A stretch of DNA of 64,000 bases, taken from NCBI GenBank assembly GCA_905234755.1, contig CAJOIT010000003.1, positions 415,331 through 479,330 on the forward strand. The letters are read 5' to 3'. The DNA comes from an uncultured Bacteroidales bacterium (GTDB taxonomy: Bacteria > Bacteroidota > Bacteroidia > Bacteroidales > ML635J-15). Both the position numbers and the translations under genes were made by a program. This document shows positions 17,278 through 26,128 of the stretch, in pieces (position 1 is the first letter of the stretch; each line of letters begins with the position of its first letter). The notes under the pieces were generated by a model that saw only the letters and a list, made by a program, of their open reading frames with translations, was not told the origin of the DNA and searched no databases.

Positions 17278-17958
17278 ATGGCAGTATATCGTTTACCGGA
17301 TGATTTCCTTTGGTTTCCAGACCCTAACGAAGCAGATGAAGAGGGTTTGGTTGCTGTTGGTGGAGACTTTTCTCCCGACCGGGTATTGCTTGCATTGTGT
17401 TCGGGGATATTCCCTTGGCCTTGCGAAGACGAGGAACTGCTATGGTTCTCGCTCGACCCTCGTTTTGTCGTTTTCCCCGAGAAGGCGCACATATCAAAGT
17501 CGCTACGGAGAAGCTGTCGCAATTTTACTGTCAAGGTAAATGCAAATTTTGAGGCGGTTATACGGCGTTGTTCGACAATTACCCGTGATGGTCAGGATGG
17601 TACATGGATTACGGATGGTATAATTTCGGCTTATACAAAGCTTCATGAGTGGGGTTATGGTTATTCGTTCGAGGCATATCAGGGCGACAAACTGGTTGGT
17701 GGACTTTACGGAAATCTAATTGGTAAGGTGTTTATGGGCGAGTCGATGTTCCATGAAGTGACCGATGCTGGCAAGGTGGCTTTCTGCGGACTTGTAGAAT
17801 TTTGCCTTAAAAATGGTGTGGTTCTTATTGATTGCCAGCAGAAGACGACTTTGCTCGAAAGTCTTGGCGGCGAAGAGATTAAACGAACAGATTATTTGAA
17901 ACTTTTAAAGGAATACGGGGATTTCCCGTTTACAGAATATGTTGAAAACAAAGGTTAA
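17278..17958 (+). CDS. aat: Leucyl/phenylalanyl-tRNA--protein transferase
   Basis: 226 residues. It adds Leu or Phe from charged tRNA to proteins with N-terminal Arg or Lys, marking them for ClpAP degradation. Visible: FPDPNEADEEGLVAVGGDFSP, GIFPWPCEDEELLWFSLDPR, GTWITDGIISAYTKLHEWGY, VGGLYGNLIGKVFMGESMF, and DCQQKTTLLESLGG, all family signatures. The open frame continues to 17086, but that stretch is intergenic repeat and the promoter box at 17264-17271 excludes it. The last 20 nt overlap tilS, so both are translated from one mRNA. Confidence 0.95.
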   Translation: MAVYRLPDDFLWFPDPNEADEEGLVAVGGDFSPDRVLLALCSGIFPWPCEDEELLWFSLDPRFVVFPEKAHISKSLRRSCRNFTVKVNANFEAVIRRCSTITRDGQDGTWITDGIISAYTKLHEWGYGYSFEAYQGDKLVGGLYGNLIGKVFMGESMFHEVTDAGKVAFCGLVEFCLKNGVVLIDCQQKTTLLESLGGEEIKRTDYLKLLKEYGDFPFTEYVENKG

Positions 17959-19264
17959 GGATATAATATCGGGCTATGGCGTTCCGAAAGGGACAAGGCT
18001 CTTGTGTGCAGTCAGCGGTGGCATCGACTCGATTGTCATGCTTCACTTGCTGAATGAAATGAATTACGAATGTGTGGTTGCTCATTGCAATTTCAAGTTG
18101 AGAGGCGAGGAGTCGGACAGCGACGAGAAGTTTGTGCGTCAGATGTGTGAAAAGTTGTTCGTGCCATGTTTCGTGAATGTCTTTGATACTCACAAGTATG
18201 CAGATGAAACCGGACTGTCGATACAAATGGCTGCGCGTAAGTTGCGCTACGACTGGTTTTACGAGCTTGCCGAAAAGAAAAACTGCCAGTACATTGCACT
18301 TGCACACAATTCCGACGACCAGGCTGAAACCGCCATACTTAACATTGTCCGTGGAACAGGCATCCGTGGCGTTTCGGGCATGAAACCTTTGCTCGGCAAG
18401 TTGTTCCGTCCGCTTATTGAGGTTTCGCGTGCCGACATTGCACAGATTTCTGCCGATGATAATATTCCTTACCATGATGATTCGACTAATGCAACAACCA
18501 AGTATGCACGAAATAAGGTTCGCCATCTGGTGTTGCCATTGCTTCAGGAAATCAATGTGGCAGCAAAGGAAAACATTTTGCGTTCGGTATCATATTTTGC
18601 AGATACCGAGCGGATTATGAACGACTATGTGCGAATGGCAAAGGAAAAAGCTTTGTCGTACGAGGGGAATGTCATGAAGATTGATGTAGCAAAGGTATTG
18701 CAGACGGCTGCACCGTCTACTGTTTTGTTCGAGATGCTTGTAGGAGAGGGCGTGCCAAAACCACTGGCAAGCGAATCAATCTGCCTGCTAGATGCGCAGA
18801 CAGGTCGCAAATGTATGCTTGCCGACATGGAGGTGGTTCGCAATCGTGATTTTATCGAAGTTTACAAAACAGAATCTCAGAATGCTGATTTTGAGGCGAC
18901 AATCAATGTAATTGGCGACTTGAAGAAATATGGCTTTGGTATTTCAATGGCATATTGCGATGATGATTTCGCATGTGAGCGAAATCCACAAATCGCTTAT
19001 CTGGATGTAAAGAAACTAAAATTTCCGCTTACGCTTCGCAATTGGCGCTTTGGCGACAAGTTTATTCCGCTGGGAATGAAGGGTTCGCGTAAACTGAGCG
19101 ATTTCCTTAAGGACGAAAAGTTGTCGCAGGCACAGAAGTCCAAAGTGCAAGTCCTTGAATCTGATGGAAAAATAGCATGGGTTGTTGGGATGCGAATCGA
19201 TGACAGGTTCAAGTTCGATGGCAAAACAAAGGAAGTGTATGTGCTTCGTAAGGTTGGAGAATAA
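17939..19264 (+). CDS. tilS: tRNA(Ile)-lysidine synthetase
   Basis: 441 residues. It converts C34 of the CAU-anticodon isoleucine tRNA to lysidine, an essential step for reading AUA. The PP-loop SGGIDS (about residues 28-33), VVAHCNFKLRGEESD, ALAHNSDDQAETAILNIVRGTGIRGVSGM and YHDDSTN are the N-terminal catalytic signatures. The C-terminal tRNA-binding domain is present (LTLRNWRFGDKFIPLGMKG, then KLSDFLKDEK and WVVGMRIDDRFK). Starts 20 nt inside aat. Confidence 0.95.
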   Translation: MLKTKVKDIISGYGVPKGTRLLCAVSGGIDSIVMLHLLNEMNYECVVAHCNFKLRGEESDSDEKFVRQMCEKLFVPCFVNVFDTHKYADETGLSIQMAARKLRYDWFYELAEKKNCQYIALAHNSDDQAETAILNIVRGTGIRGVSGMKPLLGKLFRPLIEVSRADIAQISADDNIPYHDDSTNATTKYARNKVRHLVLPLLQEINVAAKENILRSVSYFADTERIMNDYVRMAKEKALSYEGNVMKIDVAKVLQTAAPSTVLFEMLVGEGVPKPLASESICLLDAQTGRKCMLADMEVVRNRDFIEVYKTESQNADFEATINVIGDLKKYGFGISMAYCDDDFACERNPQIAYLDVKKLKFPLTLRNWRFGDKFIPLGMKGSRKLSDFLKDEKLSQAQKSKVQVLESDGKIAWVVGMRIDDRFKFDGKTKEVYVLRKVGE

Positions 19265-19276
19265 ATTGCGGATAAA

Positions 19277-19293
19277 TAATTTTGCTAATTTTG
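19277..19293 (+). promoter_or_regulatory. Two tandem -7 boxes (TAATTTTG twice)
   Basis: TAATTTTG at 19277-19284 and again at 19286-19293, 28 nt before the phosphohexomutase start. Either could serve; the direct duplication is unusual. Confidence 0.5.
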
Positions 19294-19321
19294 CGACACT
19301 ATTTTTAACAGGTATATAAAG

Positions 19322-20665
19322 ATGAAAGCATTTAAGGCATACGACATCAGAGGCGTTTACGGTGTTGACTTTACAAAGGATGATGTTTATAGGATTGGAT
19401 ATTTCCTTCCGCAGATAATGAAATGTGATAAAATCCTTGTCGGCAGGGATGTTAGGGTTTCGTCTCCGGAAATATTTGACAGTTTGTCGAAAGGTATTAC
19501 TGATGCTGGTGTCGATGTGTATAATGTTGGAATTTGCACTACGCCACTGGTATATTGGAGCACAGCAAAGTTTGGTTTCGATGCATCGGTAATGATTACT
19601 GCATCCCACAATCCTGCTTCGCACAATGGCTTGAAGGTTTCGGGCAAAAATGCAACGCCGGTAGGTTATGATGACGGACTTAACAAGGTGGAGGAACTGG
19701 TGCTTAATGGTATAGTGAAACCAGTTGAGAATAAGGGACATGTTGTCGATTTTGATGTGTCCGACAAATACATGGACTTTATGCGTCAGTATGTTCCGGA
19801 CATTTCAAATTTGAAGGTAAGCGTAGATTGTAGCAATGGAATGTCGGCTTTGTTCATAAAGAAGTTGTTGGGCGACAAAGCTTTATATATCTGTGATGAA
19901 CTTGATGGAACATTCCCGAATCATGAGGGAAATCCGCTAATGCCAGAAAACCGAAAAATGCTTCGTGATCATGTGCTTGAGCACAAGTCTGACATAGGTG
20001 TAATTTATGATGGCGATGCCGATCGCGTGATGTTTTTGGATGAGAAAGGCGAATTTGTTTCTCCTGACTTGATGATAGCCGTGCTTTGCCATTATTTCCT
20101 TGAGGAGAAAGGTTTGAAAGGCAAAGTATATCAGGATATTCGCACATCGAAGGCTGTAGGTGAGTATGTTGCCAATTTTGGTAGCGAAATGGTGATGTGG
20201 CGTGTTGGTCGTGCGTATGCAGCGAAGAAACTTCGCGAAGTTGATGGCATTTTTGGTGGCGAGCTAGCTGGTCACTATTATTTCCGTGATTTCTATTATT
20301 CGGATTCCGGTATTTTGGCAAGTCTCTTGATTCTGAGGATAGTTTCGCAGATGAAAGGGCAGGGTATTTCTGTTTCGCAACTTATATCAAAGGTAAGCAA
20401 GTACAAGAATTCGGGCGAAATAAACTTTGAAATTACCGAAAAGCAGAAAGCTATGGACATGGTTGTCGAGCATTTCCGCAGTCAGGCAAAGCCAGATGCG
20501 TTCTACGATTTCGATGGCTATCGCATGGAATATCCAGACTGGTGGCTGAATATCCGTCCATCGAATACTGAACCATACCTGCGTTTTCTTTGCGAGGCAA
20601 AGTCAACTGAACTGCTCGAAAGCATCAAGAAGCAAGTTGAGGATATCATTCGGAGTATCAAATAG
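19322..20665 (+). CDS. manB: Phosphomannomutase/phosphoglucomutase
   Basis: 447 residues. It interconverts hexose 6- and 1-phosphates for nucleotide-sugar synthesis. All four alpha-D-phosphohexomutase signatures are present: phosphoserine loop MITASHNPASHNG, metal loop YDGDADRVMF, sugar loop GGELAGHYYF, and the phosphate-binding loop RPSNTEPYLRF. The length fits the PMM/PGM group. Whether mannose, glucose or both are used cannot be decided. Single gene with its own promoter pair, convergent with lptD. Confidence 0.93.
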   Translation: MKAFKAYDIRGVYGVDFTKDDVYRIGYFLPQIMKCDKILVGRDVRVSSPEIFDSLSKGITDAGVDVYNVGICTTPLVYWSTAKFGFDASVMITASHNPASHNGLKVSGKNATPVGYDDGLNKVEELVLNGIVKPVENKGHVVDFDVSDKYMDFMRQYVPDISNLKVSVDCSNGMSALFIKKLLGDKALYICDELDGTFPNHEGNPLMPENRKMLRDHVLEHKSDIGVIYDGDADRVMFLDEKGEFVSPDLMIAVLCHYFLEEKGLKGKVYQDIRTSKAVGEYVANFGSEMVMWRVGRAYAAKKLREVDGIFGGELAGHYYFRDFYYSDSGILASLLILRIVSQMKGQGISVSQLISKVSKYKNSGEINFEITEKQKAMDMVVEHFRSQAKPDAFYDFDGYRMEYPDWWLNIRPSNTEPYLRFLCEAKSTELLESIKKQVEDIIRSIK

Positions 20666-20683
20666 TTGTTGAACTTCACTTAG

Positions 20684-20700
20684 TGACAAAAAGTTTGTCA
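20684..20700. terminator. Weak hairpin between convergent genes
   Basis: TGACAAA-AAG-TTTGTCA, a perfect 7-bp AT-rich stem between manB and lptD. Short T-run after it on the plus strand. Terminator role is tentative. Confidence 0.4.
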
Positions 20701-20703
20701 ATT

Positions 20704-23376
20704 TTAGTTGTAGAAGTTGTCGAACCAGCTTCTGCGCTTGTTTAGCTTGAGGTCTTGTAGCATTGCTGCCTTTACATTAATCTGGAATGCATACGATTTG
20801 TGTTGTCCGAAGGGAACTACATGCAGGCTCATTTCCCAGCAATGAAGGTCGCGGTAGATGTCGATTGTGGTGGCACTCATCTTCTTGGCTTCTATATCGT
20901 AGCCAGTAGAAACGCTGATTTTCCACTTCTTTGTAATGTTTAGTTCTCCCGACATGTTTATAGTCTGCGTTATATCCGACTTTTCGTATGGCTTTGAGTA
21001 TCGGAATGTGTAGCTTACTCGCAAATTCCATGGTACATTAAAGTCAACATAACTGTTTGGATAACCGTAAATTATATCGTACATGCTTTGCTGTGCTTCC
21101 TCAACCTTCTTGTCACGGGCTTTTGAGTTAAGCGAAAATCCTGCAGTAACATACGCTATTGTCAATCGCAAAAGGTGTCCGTTGTCTTTTACTAAGGCTT
21201 TGTTTATTCTTTGATAGTTGCCGTATTCGTTCTGGGCAATGGCGTATGGGTCGAGAGTGGTGTTGAATGAAATGTCAACAACTTTTATGCGGGTTCGTCC
21301 TGTTATGTTTATTGGCGCCCAGCGAAGGCTGTCGGCGAATATGTTGTAGCTGGTCGAGATGTTGAAACTTTCGAGCAACTTGATTTTTGTGTTGTTCTTG
21401 GAGGTGTCCTTCAGGTTGCGCAACTTCATTTCTAGGTTGTTGCCTAGGTTGATGTTTACAGAACCGGAACCGCCCTTGCTTGGCGTGCCGTATGGCAGGC
21501 CTTCAAACATCGAATATATGTTGGCTACAGAATCGTACTGACCTGTTGTGTTGTTATATATTGTACGGGAATATGTGCCGTAGTACTTGTATTTTTCCTT
21601 GCCGAAGTCGGGTACATAACTGAAGCTTACGCTAGGCGAAAATACATGTCTCAGTGCTTTTACCTTTCCTTTGCGGAAATTGAACATGCCGTATATTGTT
21701 GTTGCCCAAGACAGCGATGCGTTGTAGTCCCATACACGGGCAAAAGCAGGGTTGGTGATTGTTTCGACTGTGTTTTCCGTTCCGTTCCATTCCTTGGAGA
21801 ACCTCTTGAAGTACCATCTTTCGTTGTAGTTGAACGAAGGTGTTAAAGTGGTGTATTTGAATAGTTTGAACGATGCGTTTATTGGAATCTTGTGCATGAC
21901 TCCGTTGGTGATGTCATCGTATGTAATGTTGAAGAAGGTCGAGTCGGTGGTCCTTATCCTGTTGGTTGCGTTCATTGTGTAGGCAATCGAAATCTTTTCG
22001 TAGAAACGACTTTTGCCGACTGCTTTCTTGCGTTTGAACGGGTAGATTCTGCTCATGTTGAATGCCAGTTCGGGCAGGGTTAAATCGACTATTCCGTTGT
22101 TGCTGTTCTGTGAATGCTTGAGCGCCACCGACATGCTGAACGGTGAATTTGGAAATATGTAGCTATACGAAACGCTTGACTGCTTGGTTGATGTCATGTA
22201 GTTGTCGACATTATATGTGTTGTACTTGTCGTAGTCGGTGCTGCTCATATTCACATCTGCCGAGAATGTGGAATTTGGGTTGGCCTTGGAATCCTGAGTG
22301 AACTTCCATCTCAATGCGTATTGGTTGGAAGTTGAGAAATTAGATAATCCTCTGTATCCGAATAAGTTTCTGTTGTATTTGAAACTCAACGATCCATTGA
22401 ATTTGTATCGAAGCTTGTAGTTCATAATCATGCCTGCGCCCCAGCTGCCCTTCGAGTAAATGTCGCCGAGTAGGGTAAGGTCAACATAATCGTTTATTGC
22501 GAAGTAATAACCACCATTGCGCAAGAAGAATCCCCTGTTTTCTTCGTCACCAAATTCTGGTATTATAAGTCCCGAGGTGCTACCTTTCTTGTTGGGGAAG
22601 AAGCCAAATGGTATGCCGATGGGCGTGGGAATGTCTTCAATAACAAGGTTTGCAGGACCAGAAATTATCTTGTCATCTGGAATTACAATTGCTTTTGAAA
22701 GGTTGAAGTAGAAATGTGGGTCGGGAAGGTCGCAGGTAGTAAATTTGCCCTTTGTAATGTGTATGTGCTTGTTGTCGTGCATTTTTGTCCGACCGCCAAT
22801 GAGGTAAGCGCCATCATACACGGTAGTGACATTCTTTATTATTCCTTTCTTTGACTTGAAGTTATACCTGATTGTGTCGGCGTTGAAAGTTTCGTCTCCT
22901 TGGTTGAATTCAGGCTTGCCGACAATGGAGTCGCCGTCGGTGCGCCCGTATGCGTAAACTTCGTTTTTGTCAAGGTCAACCTCGATGAATGCGGCGTTTA
23001 TGGTCATGTCTTCGTACTTGACAACAGCGTTTCCGTATAGGAATGCCTTGCGGTTTTTCATGTCGTTCAGAAGCGAGTCATCGGAGTTGTAGTAAACTGG
23101 AACATCAAAATCCTTTGATTTGCCATGCTTGGGATGTCCAAAGTTCGGAATGGCGATTGTATCAACCTTTAATGAGTCTGGACTGGTTGATATAGAATCA
23201 GTTAAATGGTTGTTTGTGCCGATTGCGATTGTATCGGCCGATTGTGTGGAAATACTATCCTTATCTGTCGTAACTTGCGAAAATACAACACTGTTTGCAA
23301 TGAGTATTGCAAAAAAAGTAAATAATAGTTCAGACAAATATTTTTTTAATAATATGAATTCCTTATTTTTGCGCAA
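20704..23376 (-). CDS. lptD: LPS-assembly outer-membrane protein LptD
   Basis: 890 residues, typical for Bacteroidota LptD. It forms the outer-membrane channel that inserts lipopolysaccharide into the outer leaflet. Signal sequence about 14-34, then an OstA-type periplasmic beta-jellyroll (KAFLYGNAVVKYEDMTINAAFIEVDLDKNEVYAYG, shown here in parts; GIIKNVTTVYDGAYLIGGR). A long beta-barrel with alternating aromatic strands follows to the C-terminus. GIPFGFFPNKKGSTSG lies at the jellyroll-barrel junction. The start is a TTG at 23376; no ATG fits, and the promoter box at 23413-23420 agrees with it. Confidence 0.88.
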   Translation of the reverse strand: MRKNKEFILLKKYLSELLFTFFAILIANSVVFSQVTTDKDSISTQSADTIAIGTNNHLTDSISTSPDSLKVDTIAIPNFGHPKHGKSKDFDVPVYYNSDDSLLNDMKNRKAFLYGNAVVKYEDMTINAAFIEVDLDKNEVYAYGRTDGDSIVGKPEFNQGDETFNADTIRYNFKSKKGIIKNVTTVYDGAYLIGGRTKMHDNKHIHITKGKFTTCDLPDPHFYFNLSKAIVIPDDKIISGPANLVIEDIPTPIGIPFGFFPNKKGSTSGLIIPEFGDEENRGFFLRNGGYYFAINDYVDLTLLGDIYSKGSWGAGMIMNYKLRYKFNGSLSFKYNRNLFGYRGLSNFSTSNQYALRWKFTQDSKANPNSTFSADVNMSSTDYDKYNTYNVDNYMTSTKQSSVSYSYIFPNSPFSMSVALKHSQNSNNGIVDLTLPELAFNMSRIYPFKRKKAVGKSRFYEKISIAYTMNATNRIRTTDSTFFNITYDDITNGVMHKIPINASFKLFKYTTLTPSFNYNERWYFKRFSKEWNGTENTVETITNPAFARVWDYNASLSWATTIYGMFNFRKGKVKALRHVFSPSVSFSYVPDFGKEKYKYYGTYSRTIYNNTTGQYDSVANIYSMFEGLPYGTPSKGGSGSVNINLGNNLEMKLRNLKDTSKNNTKIKLLESFNISTSYNIFADSLRWAPINITGRTRIKVVDISFNTTLDPYAIAQNEYGNYQRINKALVKDNGHLLRLTIAYVTAGFSLNSKARDKKVEEAQQSMYDIIYGYPNSYVDFNVPWNLRVSYTFRYSKPYEKSDITQTINMSGELNITKKWKISVSTGYDIEAKKMSATTIDIYRDLHCWEMSLHVVPFGQHKSYAFQINVKAAMLQDLKLNKRRSWFDNFYN

Positions 23377-23412
23377 AATTTGTTATAGTCCGTTTTCTTT
23401 TGAAAATTGGTG

Positions 23413-23420
23413 CAAAGATA
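23413..23420 (-). promoter_or_regulatory. -7 box (TATCTTTG) for lptD
   Basis: Minus-strand TATCTTTG, 37 nt upstream of the TTG start of lptD. It supports that rare start codon. Confidence 0.6.
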
Positions 23421-23442
23421 ATAAATATAACTGAAGTCGATT

Positions 23443-24693
23443 ATGCAAAAAATAAGGATAGTGTTGGCGGTTCTTCTTCTTTTCTTCCTGTCGGCGAATG
23501 TCGCTGATGCTCAGGGAACGAAGGGCAAGGGATTGGATGTGGTCGTGATAGACCCCGGACATGGAGGAAAAGATCCTGGCGCAATGGGAAAAACTGCAAA
23601 GGAGAAAGACATTGTGCTTGCAGTCGCTTTGAAGCTTGGTAATCTTATCAAGAAAAATTATCCGAATGTAAAGGTTATATACACTAGGGACAAGGATGTT
23701 TTTGTTGAACTTGGCGAGAGGGCGGCTATTGCCAATCGTAACAATGCTAATCTTTTTATTTCGATACATGCCAACTCTGTTGATGGAAGTACATCTACTC
23801 ATGGGACAGAAACTTTCGTAATGGGGTTGCACAAGAATGACGCAAACTTAGCTGTTGCTAAGCGTGAAAACTCGGTTATCTTGCAAGAAGACAACTATTC
23901 ATCAAAGTACGATGGCTTTGATCCGAATGATCCGGAAAGCAATATTATTTTCAGTCTTTTCCAAAATGCTTATTCCGACCAGAGCTTGTTGCTTGCAGCA
24001 TCGATTGAGGAGGAATTCAAGACCTTGAAGCGTTACGATAGAGGAGTTAAGCAGGCAGGTTTCCTTGTCTTGTGGAAGACGGCTATGCCGAGCGTACTTA
24101 CCGAACTTGGCTTTGTAAGCAATCCCGAAGAAGAACAATACATGAAATCCGATGCAGGGCAGACTGAACTTGCCGTGTCGATATACAATGCTTTTGCAAA
24201 ATACAAGTCGCAGTACGACAATTCTGCTGTGTATTTGGAAAAGGTACCTGCTCGTCCTGTAACACCACAGACTCAACAACCAAAGGAATCGGAAAAAACA
24301 AATATAGATGCTACTGCCGACAATACTGACAAGCAGCCTGCTACAACGACTGTTGCCGACGAGCAAGACAACAAGACGGAAGCATCTGCCGACAAGCCCA
24401 AAGAACCTGTAGCAAGTGAAGACAAATCTGGAATTTTGTTCAAGGTGCAAATAAGGATGTCGCCGAAAGAAATTGAGGTAAATGAAAAGAATTTTGGAAA
24501 ATATTACGATAAGGTTTCATACTATATTCACGACAACAGTTACAAATATACGGTTGGTGCCGAAACCGACTACAATGCAGCTTTGAAGTTTTTCCAAGAA
24601 GTAAAGCCAACTTATCCGGGATGCTTCATCATTGCACTGAAAGACGGCAAGAGAATGGATTTGAGTGAAGCTATTAAGGCAACTAAGAAATAA
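23443..24693 (+). CDS. N-acetylmuramoyl-L-alanine amidase with C-terminal repeat-domain
   Basis: 416 residues, signal peptide about 1-23 (ANVADAQ). The Amidase_3 zinc domain spans about 30-255: VVIDPGHGGKDPGA (first zinc His), the following Glu region, LFISIHANS (zinc His), and SVLTELGFVSNPEEE (catalytic Glu). A Thr/Lys/Glu-rich linker (about 265-325) leads to a C-terminal domain of about 80 residues resembling SPOR-type folds. That domain is also present at the end of the next gene. It cleaves peptidoglycan stem peptides in cell separation. Twelve bases from the MCE gene; likely operon. Confidence 0.9.
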   Translation: MQKIRIVLAVLLLFFLSANVADAQGTKGKGLDVVVIDPGHGGKDPGAMGKTAKEKDIVLAVALKLGNLIKKNYPNVKVIYTRDKDVFVELGERAAIANRNNANLFISIHANSVDGSTSTHGTETFVMGLHKNDANLAVAKRENSVILQEDNYSSKYDGFDPNDPESNIIFSLFQNAYSDQSLLLAASIEEEFKTLKRYDRGVKQAGFLVLWKTAMPSVLTELGFVSNPEEEQYMKSDAGQTELAVSIYNAFAKYKSQYDNSAVYLEKVPARPVTPQTQQPKESEKTNIDATADNTDKQPATTTVADEQDNKTEASADKPKEPVASEDKSGILFKVQIRMSPKEIEVNEKNFGKYYDKVSYYIHDNSYKYTVGAETDYNAALKFFQEVKPTYPGCFIIALKDGKRMDLSEAIKATKK

Positions 24694-24705
24694 ATTTATA
24701 GGATT

Positions 24706-26058
24706 ATGCAGAAGAAAAACAGAAAGTTCTTGATATATGGGTTGCTGGGAATTGTAATACTCGTTGTTACATATTTTGGCATAGGATTTTTGAAGGGCAG
24801 CCAGTTGTTTAAGAATACTGGTCAGTATTATGTTTATTATGACCGAGTAGATGGACTTAACACATCGAGCCTTGTACTTGTAAACGGATACAAGATAGGC
24901 AAGGTGGCTAAGATTGAATTGCTTCCCGATAAGGATTGTAAGTTGCTTGTCACACTTGAACTGCAGAACGAGTTTCCAATTCCCGATTCATCTGTTGCCG
25001 CTATTGTAAGTACCGACATTATGGGTACCAAGGGTATCGAGATGCGTTTCAGCGACAAGACAACCTACCATAAACCAGGCGATTTCCTAATAGGTCAGAC
25101 GCAGGAAAACCTTAAGGACCAGATTAGTGCCGAAGTGCTTCCTGTTAAGAGGGCGGTCGAGGACCTGGTGGTCGAAATAACAGATGTGATTGATATTATT
25201 TCAGGCGTGTTCAACGAGGATACCCGTAAAAATCTTGAGGAAAGTTTTGCTTCGTTGCGAAATTCTCTTGTGCATCTGGAACATTCTGTAGGTCATCTCG
25301 ACAACATTATGGCGAAGGAAACCGACGATATTGTTGATATTCTTGCAAATGTAAAGACATTGAGCGACTCGCTTGCCGCAAGCTCCGACGACATCAACAA
25401 CTTCATAAACAACATTTCGACCTTCTCAGATACACTGACAGCTCTTCATCTTACAAAGACCGTAAACGAGATCAACAGCGTTGTTGCAAAGGTTAACGAT
25501 GTGGTTGACAAGGTGAATAGGGGCGAAGGTACACTTGGAGAACTGATACATGACAATACGCTTGCCTTGCAAGTTGAAAATGCTGCTATGGATCTTGACA
25601 AGTTGCTTACCGACATCAGAGTTCATCCAAAGAAGTACATCAATTTGAGTGTATTCGGTGGCAAGTCGTACTATGTTACCGATGAAGGTTATTTGTCCGA
25701 CAAGGATTTAGAAAGGATGAAGAAGCAACAGGAAAAAGACTTGGAGGACACCCAGAAGGAATTGAGTAAGGAAATGAAAGCAGAGACAAAGACTGGATTG
25801 TATTTTGCAATTCAGATTCTGTCGTCGCCGACTAAGGCCGATATGACATCACGCGAATTCAAGTCCCACAACGATGTTCTTGAAATCCACAGCGACGGCC
25901 GTTATAGATATTTCCTCTATCCGCATTCAAATCCTAAGTACACAAATACTCATTTAAAGACTGCAAAGGAAGACTTCCCTGATGCTTTCCCAGTTGCCAT
26001 TGAATTTGGCAAGGTTATACAATACGACGAAGGTCGTTCAAAATATAACGGAAAGTAG
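24706..26058 (+). CDS. MCE-domain (MlaD family) lipid-transport protein
   Basis: 450 residues. Single N-terminal membrane helix (about 10-30), then an MCE domain (YYVYYDRVDGLNTSSLVLVNGYKIGKV ... ISTDIMGTKGIEMRF, quoted in parts). A long helical region (about 140-310) follows, with hydrophobic heptads and VNRGEGTLGELI, as in periplasmic MCE proteins that shuttle phospholipids between membranes. The last 85 residues (LYFAIQILSSPT ... FPDAFPVAIEFGKV) resemble the C-terminal domain of the preceding amidase. No MlaE or MlaF gene adjoins. Ends at the 26075-26112 terminator. Confidence 0.85.
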   Translation: MQKKNRKFLIYGLLGIVILVVTYFGIGFLKGSQLFKNTGQYYVYYDRVDGLNTSSLVLVNGYKIGKVAKIELLPDKDCKLLVTLELQNEFPIPDSSVAAIVSTDIMGTKGIEMRFSDKTTYHKPGDFLIGQTQENLKDQISAEVLPVKRAVEDLVVEITDVIDIISGVFNEDTRKNLEESFASLRNSLVHLEHSVGHLDNIMAKETDDIVDILANVKTLSDSLAASSDDINNFINNISTFSDTLTALHLTKTVNEINSVVAKVNDVVDKVNRGEGTLGELIHDNTLALQVENAAMDLDKLLTDIRVHPKKYINLSVFGGKSYYVTDEGYLSDKDLERMKKQQEKDLEDTQKELSKEMKAETKTGLYFAIQILSSPTKADMTSREFKSHNDVLEIHSDGRYRYFLYPHSNPKYTNTHLKTAKEDFPDAFPVAIEFGKVIQYDEGRSKYNGK

Positions 26059-26074
26059 GAGATGGGTTACACAT

Positions 26075-26112
26075 AAAAAATGCTGGCGGACAATTGTTCG
26101 CCAGCATTTTTA
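26075..26112. terminator. Bidirectional terminator between convergent MCE gene and clpB
   Basis: AATGCTGGCGGACA / TTGTTCGCCAGCATT stem with A-run before and T-run after, able to serve both genes. Confidence 0.9.
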
Positions 26113-26128
26113 TTATGAAACGGTTTGG

